DNA of 14,920 nt from Paludibacteraceae bacterium. GTDB taxonomy: Bacteria > Bacteroidota > Bacteroidia > Bacteroidales > Paludibacteraceae. Location: the NCBI GenBank assembly GCA_017542915.1, contig JAFXWI010000062.1:1-14920 (forward strand), read 5' to 3'. Made by a program: the position numbers and the translations under genes. This document shows, piece by piece, positions 7,156 through 14,269 of this stretch (within the stretch, counting starts at the first letter, position 1; every line of letters begins with the position of its first letter). The notes under the pieces are model-generated. The model was not told the DNA's origin, did not search any database, and was given only the letters and a program-made list of their open reading frames with translations.

Positions 7156-7986
7156 ATGAAAAAAGTATTTCTTTTTGTAGCTGCCATGATGATGGCAGTA
7201 ACAGTGAGTGCGGGTAAGAAACTGATCGTTTCTGTAGGCGATTTTGAGTCCGCTACTTCGGTAGATTTGGATGTTGAGGACAAAGTGAAGAGCAATGTTA
7301 TCTCCGGTCTGAGCAATGTAGGTCATCTCCAGATGATCGAGGCAAAAGACGGTCTGGGAGCAGACTATCTCGTTACCGGTAACGTACTCTCCTACAACGT
7401 AACCAAATCGGTTGACGATGACGGCAAAACTTGGTACAAGACCACGATGAGCTACAGCATCACCGCTACCAACGTAAAAGACGGTACCACCGAGACCGAG
7501 ACCTTCAAATATGACGGTACCGGAAGTAACTTCCTGACATCTCTTGCAGACGTTAAATACGGTTACTCGCAAGATCCGAACGCAAGTAAGGAGAAAGTGT
7601 TCACCTACATTCCGAAAGACATGAAGATCTTTGCTTTCGAGCACTTCCCGCTGCAAGGTAAAATCGTTGAGGCAGACTACAAACTGGATAAGAAAAACAA
7701 ACTGACCGAGTGCTACATCACCCTTGGTAGCGAGGACGGCGTAGAAGAGAAAACCAAGTTTGAAGTACGTCTTGGCAAAATGGTAGCAGGTCGTAAGACT
7801 ACCAGCAAAGCGGATGTCACCCTCAAGGTGGTAGAAGTAGTAGCCGGTGACCTCGCTCGCTGCAAAGTAACCGGTAAGGATGCAGACAAAGTAGCTGCTG
7901 CTCTGGAGGCATATGCATCGGATCCTCAGAACGCTCTGCCTGTTTACGTTAAGATTCTCCCGCCGAAGGACACCTTTGGTTGGTAA
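7156..7986 (+). CDS. periplasmic CsgG/LpoB-like protein with FlgT-C-like end
   Basis: The protein has 276 residues with a Sec signal peptide (MKKVFLFVAAMMMAVTVSA, cleavage before GKK). There is no lipobox Cys. The N-terminal domain (about 20-150) has the TolB-N/CsgG/LpoB-type pattern: LIVSVGDFES, a helix, MIEA, then GADYLVTGNVLSYNV. Members of that clan are periplasmic or outer-membrane-associated. From about 164 the sequence GKIVEAD...ECYITLGSEDGVEEKTKFEVR matches the general pattern of the C-terminal domain of the flagellar assembly protein FlgT. No flagellar gene is present here, so only the fold is implied. It is the first exported protein of the operon. A small inverted repeat (7138-7153) sits just before the start. 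The role is unknown; an envelope structural or assembly factor is the best guess. Confidence 0.7.
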   Translation: MKKVFLFVAAMMMAVTVSAGKKLIVSVGDFESATSVDLDVEDKVKSNVISGLSNVGHLQMIEAKDGLGADYLVTGNVLSYNVTKSVDDDGKTWYKTTMSYSITATNVKDGTTETETFKYDGTGSNFLTSLADVKYGYSQDPNASKEKVFTYIPKDMKIFAFEHFPLQGKIVEADYKLDKKNKLTECYITLGSEDGVEEKTKFEVRLGKMVAGRKTTSKADVTLKVVEVVAGDLARCKVTGKDADKVAAALEAYASDPQNALPVYVKILPPKDTFGW

Positions 7987-7998
7987 TAAAACAATACT

Positions 7999-9279
7999 AT
8001 GAAACGTATTTATAGTACTATCCTTGCACTCCTCTCCCTTGTTGTAACGACAAGGGCGGAGGAGTTCTTGGACATGGCGAGCCTTGTTTCCAAACAAGGC
8101 ACTAACGCTATCTTCGAATCCACCGGAAAAGGCGAGAAGGCAAAAGACATAGAAGCCAATGCCCAGAAATCGGTCTTCCACCAACTCTTCTACAAAGGTA
8201 TCGACGGTATCAACGACGGTAAGCCGCTCGTAGTGAAGGAGAACAAGGTTTATACCAATTCGTTCTTCAACGAGACTGCCCGTTACGTAGCATACGTAGT
8301 ACCCAAGAGCGTGGAGGCAACCGGTAAGGCGACCAAAGCCGGAAGCGGTAAGATGTGTACCTATCGTATGACCGTTCGTATTCAGCAGCTCATCAATGAT
8401 ATGAAGCGCAACGGAGTCTTCGACGAAGATCCTATCTCCGGTGTCGAAGCGACACAGGTACGTGAGACCGAAGGGCTCGTTCTGCCGACCGTCATCGTTG
8501 TGCCTTACAAACGAGACGGCGAGAACTACGCCAAGATCCTGCAGAGCGATTATGACCGCCGTGTGGCTGTCAGCACTGTTCAGGACGGATTCGAGAGCAA
8601 GAACATCACCACCATCGATCTGCAAGGTAAGATCGATGCTGTGAACCGCCGTGCAGCGTACGAGCAGAACGCCGGAACCGCAGAGAGCAACGACAAACAG
8701 CTGCTCATGACCTCCGGTGCCGATGTGTACGTAACGGTAGATATCAACAAAGACATCACTCGCGAAGGCTCACGCGTCACGCTGATCATGAAGGCGTACG
8801 AGACGGCTTCCGGTAGCGTGTTGGCATCCAAGACTGCTACGCCTATCCGCCGTTTCCAGACCTCTGCTACCGACGCCCTCTGCAAATATGCGGTGCAGGA
8901 TTATCTTCCGGAATTCTTGGAGGACATCATCAAGAACTTCAAACCCGCAGGAGGTACCCGTGTAGTACTTCAGTTTGCTATCGACGGTAGTTCGTCCGCT
9001 ACGATGAACGATCCCGCAGGCACACATGGATACGCGCTGAGCAACGTGCTCCGTCAATGGGTGCGTAAGAATGCTTATCAGGGCAAATACCACCTTCAGG
9101 GCATCATGGACGAGTCGATGATCTTCGATTATGTGACAATCCCGCCTAAGGACGCTGACGGCATTCGTATGGATGCTGCCGAGTTTGCGTTTATACTCGA
9201 GCAATACCTCAAAGAGGAAGAGGGTATCGACTGCAAAATGCGTGTAGATGGTAATAACATCTTAGTAACTATCTTATGA
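7999..9279 (+). CDS. uncharacterised exported protein of the envelope half of the operon
   Basis: The protein has 426 residues with a Sec signal peptide (MKRIYSTILALLSLVVTTRA, cleavage before EEF). There are no TM helices after it and no lipobox, so it is periplasmic. Two regions can be seen. The N-terminal part (about 25-145) has YKGIDGINDGKPLV and a strand-rich end, CTYRMTVRIQQLI. The later part reads like a TolB-N/FlgT-M-type alpha/beta domain: LPTVIVVPYKRDG, GADVYVTVDIN, VTLIMKAYETASGSVLASKTA. A C-terminal segment follows (TRVVLQFAIDG, IDCKMRVDGNNILVTIL). I do not recognise the family; it could belong to one of the Bacteroidota DUFs. It starts 12 nt after the previous gene and overlaps the next by ATGA, so it is co-translated with the LPP20-Ig protein. 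A strong RNA hairpin lies in its signal-peptide codons (8028-8065). Confidence 0.7.
   Translation: MKRIYSTILALLSLVVTTRAEEFLDMASLVSKQGTNAIFESTGKGEKAKDIEANAQKSVFHQLFYKGIDGINDGKPLVVKENKVYTNSFFNETARYVAYVVPKSVEATGKATKAGSGKMCTYRMTVRIQQLINDMKRNGVFDEDPISGVEATQVRETEGLVLPTVIVVPYKRDGENYAKILQSDYDRRVAVSTVQDGFESKNITTIDLQGKIDAVNRRAAYEQNAGTAESNDKQLLMTSGADVYVTVDINKDITREGSRVTLIMKAYETASGSVLASKTATPIRRFQTSATDALCKYAVQDYLPEFLEDIIKNFKPAGGTRVVLQFAIDGSSSATMNDPAGTHGYALSNVLRQWVRKNAYQGKYHLQGIMDESMIFDYVTIPPKDADGIRMDAAEFAFILEQYLKEEEGIDCKMRVDGNNILVTIL
8028..8065 (+). promoter_or_regulatory. strong stem-loop inside the signal-peptide codons
   Basis: ACTCCT (8028-8033) pairs with AGGAGT (8060-8065), and CCCTTGT (8036-8042) pairs with ACAAGGG (8050-8056). 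The two stems are separated by a small internal loop and capped by a 7-nt loop: 13 base pairs in all. It begins about 30 nt after the ATG at 7999. No T-run follows, so it is not a standard terminator. A role in mRNA stability, processing or translation pausing is possible but unproven. Confidence 0.5.
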
Positions 9280-10610
9280 GGAAACTATTTTTAGCTTTAG
9301 CGTTGCTTCCTATCGTCCTTTTCGCCAAGGACAAGAACCCGATGCCGGATTGGATGATCTCCAGAGCATCGGAGACCGCCTATATAGGCGTTGGTTCGTG
9401 CAGTATGTCCGAGCCTAACTGGCAGACGGTAGCAGAGCAGAACGCGCTCAATAACCTTGTTCAGCAGATCAGCGCTGTGGTGGAGACCAGCTCGTTCCTG
9501 TCGGTAGTCAATATCGACAGTTCGGTAGAGGAGATGTTCAAACAGGACATCACCACCAAGGCGAAAGACCTCGTGGAGGGTCACGAGCATCTGGGCGGCT
9601 ATAACGACAAACAGAGCAACACCTATTATGTCTGCTACAAGCTCGACAAACAGGTGTACCGCCGCAACCGTGAGAAGAAAGAGCGGGAGATCTCGTCCAA
9701 AGCTTTCTCGTTCTTGCAGCAGGCTCAGCAGGCTTCCCAACGCGGTGAACTCATGCGTTCGCTGACCTATTACGAGAAAGGTCTGCAGGAGGTAGAACCG
9801 TGGCTTTTCTTGGACTTGCGAATGAACAACGCAGGTACACAGGTGAACGTGCCCGTGGAACTCTACAACGGCTATGTATCGGCATTTGACGGTATCCGTC
9901 TCTCCCTCTCGCCCGACCGGCTGCAACTGAACGAAGGCGGAAGGCAGAACCAGACCATCACCGTCACCGCTTCCCGCCAACAGGCTTTGATGCCGAATTT
10001 CCCTATTCAGGCGAAGTTCATCGTCGGCAGCGGAATCATCTCCGAGGAAGCCAAGACCAACAGTGAAGGAGCGGCATCGTTCCTGCTCACCTCTGTAACG
10101 GGTAAGGACAACCTCTCGCAGGTCCGTTTCACCGTCTCCCCGATGGTCAATAAACAGCTCAGTCCCGCGTACCGTAAGTTACTCAGCACGCAGACTTGGC
10201 CGGAGACCGTCCTCACCATCGAGACGGCTACCAAACCGCGTATCGCGTACCTGCATGCAGCCAAGGACGAACTGCCCTCTGCCTACAAGCAGATAGGCGC
10301 TATCCTCGGAAATAACCACTTCACCCTCACGCCCGACCCGGACGCTGCGGAGATCTTTGTGGATTGGCAATGCACCGTCGAGTATGCGGGAGTTGTACCG
10401 GGTGAGATACAGAACCTCAACGAGTGTTATGTATCCCTCCTCATGCGGTTCTACGACAACAAGACCCAGAACCTGCTCTCGACCTATAACATCGAGCAGC
10501 TTCGTGTCCTCACGCCCGAGAAAAACTCCATCGAGCAAACGATGGCGCAATGCACGCGTGAGCTCATGAAACGGGTCAGAAAAGAACTGCCCAAGAAACT
10601 GAATTTCTAA
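9276..10610 (+). CDS. LPP20-domain protein with Ig-like domain
   Basis: The protein has 444 residues. The signal peptide MRKLFLALALLPIVLFA has no lipobox Cys, so SPase I cleavage before KDK is likely. Residues about 23-125 match the LPP20 pattern: PDWMI, AYIGVGSCSMSE, a long AEQNALNNLVQQISAVVE helix, then YYVCYKLDKQVYRR. Residues about 130-170 are helical (FSFLQQAQQASQRGEL, TYYEKGLQEV). Residues about 205-300 resemble a bacterial Ig-like domain, with LSLSPDRLQL, FPIQAKFIVGSG and GAASFLLTS. The C-terminal part (about 315-440) has a mixed alpha/beta pattern like the later region of the preceding protein (AEIFVDWQCTVEYAG, CYVSLLMRFYDNKT). The ATGA overlap with the preceding gene implies coupled translation. 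It is probably a periplasmic or outer-membrane-associated partner in the envelope half of the system; no enzymatic residues are evident. Confidence 0.75.
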   Translation: MRKLFLALALLPIVLFAKDKNPMPDWMISRASETAYIGVGSCSMSEPNWQTVAEQNALNNLVQQISAVVETSSFLSVVNIDSSVEEMFKQDITTKAKDLVEGHEHLGGYNDKQSNTYYVCYKLDKQVYRRNREKKEREISSKAFSFLQQAQQASQRGELMRSLTYYEKGLQEVEPWLFLDLRMNNAGTQVNVPVELYNGYVSAFDGIRLSLSPDRLQLNEGGRQNQTITVTASRQQALMPNFPIQAKFIVGSGIISEEAKTNSEGAASFLLTSVTGKDNLSQVRFTVSPMVNKQLSPAYRKLLSTQTWPETVLTIETATKPRIAYLHAAKDELPSAYKQIGAILGNNHFTLTPDPDAAEIFVDWQCTVEYAGVVPGEIQNLNECYVSLLMRFYDNKTQNLLSTYNIEQLRVLTPEKNSIEQTMAQCTRELMKRVRKELPKKLNF

Positions 10611-10630
10611 TCTTTTAAATTATTTTGTAT

Positions 10631-11203
10631 ATGAAAAAATCATTGTTTGTAATCACCCTTGCCATCACGATGGTAAGTTGTGGAGCTAAGAAAGCTGCAA
10701 CTCCTGCTACTCCGTACGCACAGGAACAGGAAGTAGTGGTACCTTGCGCTGAGTACAAATCTGACAAACAGGCTCTTCGCGCTGTAGCATCGGCAGATGC
10801 ACCTAACATGCAGATTGCCAAGGACAAAGCCGCTTTGGCTGCTCGCGCTAATATCGCTACCGCTGCTCAAGCATTCATTCAGCGTGTTACCGAGCGTTAC
10901 GTAGCTTCCTATGACGTTAACGAGGCAGCAGATGCACAGAGCCGCTATCAGGATATGACCCGCCAATTGGCTGCCAAACTGATGACGAACTCCACCATCG
11001 TTTGCGATAAGATCACCAAATCCGTTTCCCCGGACGGCAAGACGATGTTCCATGCGTATGTAGCCGTTGAGTTGGTGAAAGAGGAGTTGCTCAAACCCCT
11101 TGAGGAGGAAGTAGCTAAAGAGGTCACCAAGGACGACAAGGCTCAGATCGATTTCGATGCTGAGAAGTTCCGCGCGATCTTCGAGCAGGAGTTCGGCAAA
11201 TAA
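10631..11203 (+). CDS. LPP20-like lipoprotein
   Basis: The ATG at 10631 gives 190 residues; a TTG two codons upstream is unlikely to be the start. The signal sequence MKKSLFVITLAITMVSC carries a lipobox, with Cys17 as the lipidated residue. The residues after it (GAKKAA) do not fit the Lys/acidic surface-export signal known for Bacteroidota lipoproteins, so it probably stays periplasm-facing. The body has an LPP20-like layout: ARANIATAAQAFIQRVTERYV helix, MTRQLAAKLM, then FHAYVAVELVKEELL. An acidic helical tail ends in EQEFGK. It is the last gene of the operon, 20 nt after the LPP20-Ig gene and followed by the strong terminator at 11232. By analogy it may anchor the envelope part of the system to the outer membrane. 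Confidence 0.75.
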   Translation: MKKSLFVITLAITMVSCGAKKAATPATPYAQEQEVVVPCAEYKSDKQALRAVASADAPNMQIAKDKAALAARANIATAAQAFIQRVTERYVASYDVNEAADAQSRYQDMTRQLAAKLMTNSTIVCDKITKSVSPDGKTMFHAYVAVELVKEELLKPLEEEVAKEVTKDDKAQIDFDAEKFRAIFEQEFGK

Positions 11204-11231
11204 ACGGTCAAACAAAGCCGAAAACTTAAAC

Positions 11232-11265
11232 AAAAACGAGCTCGTCTCCCGACGAACTCGTTTTT
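11232..11265 (+). terminator. strong, symmetric rho-independent terminator of the operon
   Basis: AAAAACGAG (11232-11240) pairs with CTCGTTTTT (11257-11265), and TCGTC (11242-11246) pairs with GACGA (11251-11255), with one C/A mismatch between the two. The loop is TCCC. The stem has A-runs on one side and T-runs on the other, so it would work in both directions. Confidence 0.9.
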
Positions 11266-11292
11266 CATATAACAAACAATCTCTATTTACTA

Positions 11293-11315
11293 CCGGCTTA
11301 GATACCGGATTTTTT
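11293..11315 (+). terminator. possible weak second terminator
   Basis: CCGG (11293-11296) pairs with CCGG (11305-11308) over an 8-nt loop and is followed by six T (11310-11315). The short stem makes this doubtful. It may back up the strong terminator upstream. Confidence 0.3.
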
Positions 11316-11380
11316 ACTCTTGCTTTTTAATAAACAAACACCGTGCCAAACTACTTCTTTTTGAAAAAAAAGTGATTTTT

Positions 11381-11412
11381 TTTGCTCATGTCAAAAAAAA
11401 ATAGTACCTTTG
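11381..11412 (+). promoter_or_regulatory. Bacteroidota-type promoter of the PrsW/BI-1 pair
   Basis: TTTG at 11381-11384, a 20-nt spacer, then TACCTTTG at 11405-11412. Transcription would start near 11418, about 20 nt before the ATG at 11439. Confidence 0.85.
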
Positions 11413-11438
11413 CACCCGATTTAAAATAACAACAAAAT

Positions 11439-12179
11439 ATGATACTTACTATTATTGCAAAAATCCTGTTGGCGGTAGTACCGGGCAGTCTGTTACTTGC
11501 CTATATCTATCACAAAGATCCGCACAAAGAACCGGATAGTGCGCTCACTTTTGCGTTCCTGTCTGGTATTCTTGTGGCCGTTTTAGCTGTCGGCATAGAG
11601 CTTGGTATCAAGTACAGCCTTTTCGGTACAGGGGATTATAATACCCTCTTGGGAGCCGTCCTGATGGCGTTCCTTGTAGCGGCTCTGCCGGAAGAAGGAC
11701 TCAAACTGATCTACCTCACCAAGGCTGTCAAGCACGAGAAAGTGAAACCCCATTTTGACGAACATTTCGATGGTATCGTCTATGCCGTTTTTGTTGGTAT
11801 GGGCTTCGCTATAGTGGAGAATATCTTATACGTTCTGCCCGAAGAGAACTGGGTGATGACAGGTCTGGCACGAGCGTTCCTTTCCGTTCCGGCGCACTAC
11901 GCTTTTGCGATCATCATGGGCTATTATTTCTCGCTCTACCATTTCGTGGATCATTCGCGTAAGAATGCCTTTTTGATGTTCTTCCTGCCGTTCCTCCTTC
12001 ACGGATGTTACGACACGCTGGTCATGAGCGTAAAGATCAATCCTACTCTTGGCGGAATAGCGTTCTTGGTGCTGATCGTCTTCTGCGTCAAGATGCACCA
12101 ACAGGCTAACCGCCGCATCCGGAACCTCATTGATCTCGACCGCAAAAAAGAACAAGAACTCAACAGTTTAACAGTTTAA
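11439..12179 (+). CDS. PrsW family intramembrane metalloprotease
   Basis: The protein has 246 residues and about seven hydrophobic helices. The family motifs are all present: PEEGLK (Glu85-Glu86), FDGIVYAVFVGMGFAIVEN (Glu127), VPAHYAFA (His153) and LLHGCYD (His188). In this superfamily the glutamates and histidines coordinate the catalytic metal in the membrane. The best known member, Bacillus subtilis PrsW, performs site-1 cleavage of the anti-sigma factor RsiW. The substrate here is unknown, and no anti-sigma factor is encoded in the window. The C-terminus is a charged cytoplasmic tail. Its last codons (NSLTV, stop) lie in an 8-bp tandem repeat that continues into the gap before the BI-1 gene, so copy-number change would alter the tail. 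The gene shares a promoter with BI-1, which starts 21 nt later. Confidence 0.88.
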   Translation: MILTIIAKILLAVVPGSLLLAYIYHKDPHKEPDSALTFAFLSGILVAVLAVGIELGIKYSLFGTGDYNTLLGAVLMAFLVAALPEEGLKLIYLTKAVKHEKVKPHFDEHFDGIVYAVFVGMGFAIVENILYVLPEENWVMTGLARAFLSVPAHYAFAIIMGYYFSLYHFVDHSRKNAFLMFFLPFLLHGCYDTLVMSVKINPTLGGIAFLVLIVFCVKMHQQANRRIRNLIDLDRKKEQELNSLTV

Positions 12180-12194
12180 CAGTTTAACAATTTA
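12163..12194 (+). repeat. 8-bp tandem repeat across the prsW-like stop codon
   Basis: Three perfect copies of ACAGTTTA (12163-12186) are followed by one ACAATTTA (12187-12194). The stop TAA of the PrsW gene is at 12177-12179. The unit is not a multiple of three, so slippage would shift the frame. Confidence 0.8.
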
Positions 12195-12200
12195 ACGTAT

Positions 12201-12899
12201 ATGGAAGCAACTCAACCTATCGTCATTGACGAAAACAGACAAGCCGTAGTAGGCGAACTCATGCGTAATGTGTATATCTGGATGACCGCAGGCTTAGCAA
12301 TCACCGGCATTGTAGCATGGTTAGTATCCGGTTCACCGGCAGCCCTGTCGCTGATCTTTGGTAACCAAGTGATCTTTTGGGGAATGTTAATTGCCGAATT
12401 GGTACTTGTACTCGTTCTCAGCGCATCTATTCAGAAACTCTCGTTCTTCGCAGCCGAGTGTCTCTTCACGATTTATTGTGCGCTCAACGGAGCTACGTTC
12501 AGTTCGATCTTCCTCCTCTATGAGCTTGGTAGCATCGCGGAGATCTTCTTTGTCTGCGCAGGCTCATTCGCGGTTTTGGCTATCATCGGATCGTTTACCC
12601 GCAAAGACCTCAGTGGTCTCGGTACGTTCCTCATCATCGCGTTGGCGGGACTCATCATCGCCTCCATTGTAGGTCTGATCCTCGGCAAGCCGGACAGCAT
12701 CTGGATGTCCATCATCGGTGTGGTGATCTTCGCCGGTCTGACGGTCTATGACGCACAGAAAATCCGCCTCTTGATGCTCAACGAGGAAACGGTGAACGAC
12801 GGTAATATGAAGCTGGCTCTTCTCGGTGCCCTTTCCCTCTACCTCGATTTCATCAACCTCTTCCTCCAACTTCTCCGCCTGTTCGGTAAAAGAAGATAA
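12201..12899 (+). CDS. Bax inhibitor-1/YccA family membrane protein
   Basis: The protein has 232 residues, close to the usual family length. It has a short cytoplasmic N-terminus (residues 1-20) followed by seven hydrophobic helices. The conserved family segments are present: helix 1 MRNVYIWMTAGLAITGIVAW, the FAGLTVYDAQKIR motif with its conserved Asp, and the terminal helix GALSLYLDFINLFLQLLRLFG. In E. coli, YccA binds and restrains the membrane protease FtsH, and bacterial BI-1 homologues can act as pH-sensitive calcium leak channels. Which applies here cannot be told from sequence. It follows the PrsW-type protease by 21 nt and shares its promoter. The pairing of a membrane protease with a possible protease modulator suggests membrane quality control, by inference. 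Confidence 0.9.
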   Translation: MEATQPIVIDENRQAVVGELMRNVYIWMTAGLAITGIVAWLVSGSPAALSLIFGNQVIFWGMLIAELVLVLVLSASIQKLSFFAAECLFTIYCALNGATFSSIFLLYELGSIAEIFFVCAGSFAVLAIIGSFTRKDLSGLGTFLIIALAGLIIASIVGLILGKPDSIWMSIIGVVIFAGLTVYDAQKIRLLMLNEETVNDGNMKLALLGALSLYLDFINLFLQLLRLFGKRR

Positions 12900-12901
12900 G
12901 A

Positions 12902-12935
12902 TTTCAGAGGATATTTTTCCTTCTTCCTCCTGAAA
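12902..12935 (+). terminator. possible terminator hairpin after BI-1 gene
   Basis: TTTCAGAGGA (12902-12911) pairs with TCCTCCTGAAA (12925-12935), apart from one bulged C. There is no T-run after it, so it may be a rho-dependent or 3'-end protecting hairpin. Confidence 0.4.
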
Positions 12936-13021
12936 AATGAGAGTATTCCTTATTATCGTACACTCTTTGTCCTTATTTTTGTGCGTTTCTGCAAAAATGG
13001 TAGATATTTAGCGAATATGTG

Positions 13022-13053
13022 TTTGTGTATATCAAGAAAATGTAGTACCTTTG
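13022..13053 (+). promoter_or_regulatory. Bacteroidota-type promoter of the hydrolase gene
   Basis: TTTG at 13022-13025, a 20-nt spacer, then TACCTTTG at 13046-13053. The ATG at 13078 is 24 nt after the -7 box, so the leader is short. Confidence 0.85.
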
Positions 13054-13077
13054 CAGCAAAATTTCAAATAATCAAAT

Positions 13078-14250
13078 ATGAAAATGAGTAAATGTAAAAA
13101 TCTATTTATTTTTCTGCTTGCTGCACTATGTTTTTCAGCTTGCACAAATACAAATGACAAAATGAGTAAATGCGTAAATGACACATGGGACAAAGTGTTC
13201 CCGCTTAGTGAGAAAGTGAACCACCAAAAGGTATCTTTCCAAACCCAATACGGCTTCACGTTAGTGGGCGATCTCTACACGCCGAAGTCTGTCAGTCCGC
13301 AGGACGGTCTGTCAGCGGAGCGGTCTGTCAGTGAAACGGTCTGTCAGCAAAGCGGTCTTCCCGCTTTAGCGGTGTCCGGTCCTTTCGGCGCAACGAAAGA
13401 GCAGAGTTCGGGTCTGTATGCGATGAAGATGGCGGAACGCGGGTTTATTACGCTGGCCTTTGATCCTTCCTTCACAGGTGAGAGTTCGGGCGAACCGCGT
13501 CGGACAGCTTCGCCGGACATCAATACCGAGGACTTCATGGCGGCAGTCGATTTCCTTTCCAAACTGCCCGAAGTGGATGCAAACCGCATCGGCATCATCG
13601 GTATATGCGGGTGGGGTGGTATTGCCCTCAATGCGGCTGCGGCGGATACGCGTATCAAAGCGACGGTGGCTTCGACGATGTACGACATGACGCGTGTTGC
13701 CGGTAACGACTACAACGATGCTTTCGACGACGAACAGTGGCGTCACAGGAACCGTGAGAACCTCTCCCAACAGCGTCTCGCCGACCCGCAAGCCATGGCC
13801 GGTGGCGTGCTGGACACCGTTCCTCCGCAGGCTCCGCGTTTTGTGCACGACTACTACGATTATTACAAGACTCCGCGTGGCTACCATGCGCGTAGCGGTA
13901 ACTCGAATGACGGTTGGCGTGTCATCGGCACTCAGGCTTATGCCAACAGCCGGTTCTTGTATTACATCAACGAGATCCGTTCTGCTGTTCTGATTATGCA
14001 CGGCGCGGACGCGCATAGCCGTTATTTCGGCGAAGCAGCGTACCATTATATGGTGGACGGTAAGGCGGACGGCTACAAGACCGTGGTAGCTCCGAATCCT
14101 TGTCCCGAGAACAAAGAGCTCCTCATCATCCCTGATGCTTCGCATTGTGATCTCTATGACGGCGGCTTCACCGAACCGGCAGGTCAAGGCGAACCCAAGA
14201 ACCTCATCCCATGGGACAAGTTGGCTGCGTTCTTTGAAAAAAATCTTTGA
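13078..14250 (+). CDS. lipoprotein alpha/beta-hydrolase with Cys nucleophile
   Basis: The protein has 390 residues. A signal peptide ends in a lipobox (FSAC) with lipidated Cys22. The next residues (TNTND) give no clear surface-export signal. The alpha/beta-hydrolase core is plain: strand GDLYTP, oxyanion region VSGPFGATKEQS, LAFDPSFTGES, nucleophile elbow GICGWGG with Cys177, an acidic residue in MHGADAH (Asp311), and His356 in PDASHCDLYD. A Cys-Asp-His triad is known from dienelactone hydrolases. Similar GICGxGG proteins are common in Bacteroidota and are mostly annotated only as alpha/beta-hydrolases. An inner helical lid (about 200-275) covers the active site. The substrate is unknown. 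An unusual insertion at residues 71-93 is encoded by a 16-nt repeat array in different reading frames. The gene is monocistronic between its own promoter and a hairpin terminator. Confidence 0.85.
   Translation: MKMSKCKNLFIFLLAALCFSACTNTNDKMSKCVNDTWDKVFPLSEKVNHQKVSFQTQYGFTLVGDLYTPKSVSPQDGLSAERSVSETVCQQSGLPALAVSGPFGATKEQSSGLYAMKMAERGFITLAFDPSFTGESSGEPRRTASPDINTEDFMAAVDFLSKLPEVDANRIGIIGICGWGGIALNAAAADTRIKATVASTMYDMTRVAGNDYNDAFDDEQWRHRNRENLSQQRLADPQAMAGGVLDTVPPQAPRFVHDYYDYYKTPRGYHARSGNSNDGWRVIGTQAYANSRFLYYINEIRSAVLIMHGADAHSRYFGEAAYHYMVDGKADGYKTVVAPNPCPENKELLIIPDASHCDLYDGGFTEPAGQGEPKNLIPWDKLAAFFEKNL
13287..13347 (+). repeat. GTCTGTCAG repeat array inside the hydrolase gene
   Basis: GTCTGTCAG occurs at 13287, 13307, 13323 and 13339. 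Spacings are 20, 16 and 16 nt, and a decayed fifth copy (CGGTCTTCC) follows 16 nt on. Because 16 is not a multiple of three, each copy is read in a different frame. A perfect 7-bp hairpin (AAAGCGG 13349-13355 with CCGCTTT 13361-13367) borders the array. Confidence 0.8.
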
Positions 14251-14269
14251 TAAATATCTAAAATAACAA

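Noticed and set aside
7132..8625. 497-codon open frame on the - strand
   Set aside because: It lies wholly antisense to two well-supported exported proteins and crosses their 12-nt gap. It has no promoter of the local type, and the + strand products have signal peptides and domain patterns. The long frame is a by-product of codon choice.
7156..11203. Curli or flagellar gene cluster
   Set aside because: Only CsgG/FlgT/LPP20-like folds are suggested. No curlin repeats, CsgE/F, or flagellar structural genes are present.
13287..13347. CRISPR-like reading of the spaced GTCTGTCAG repeats
   Set aside because: Repeats are 9-11 nt and spacers about 6 nt, far too short, and the array lies in a coding gene with no cas gene near.
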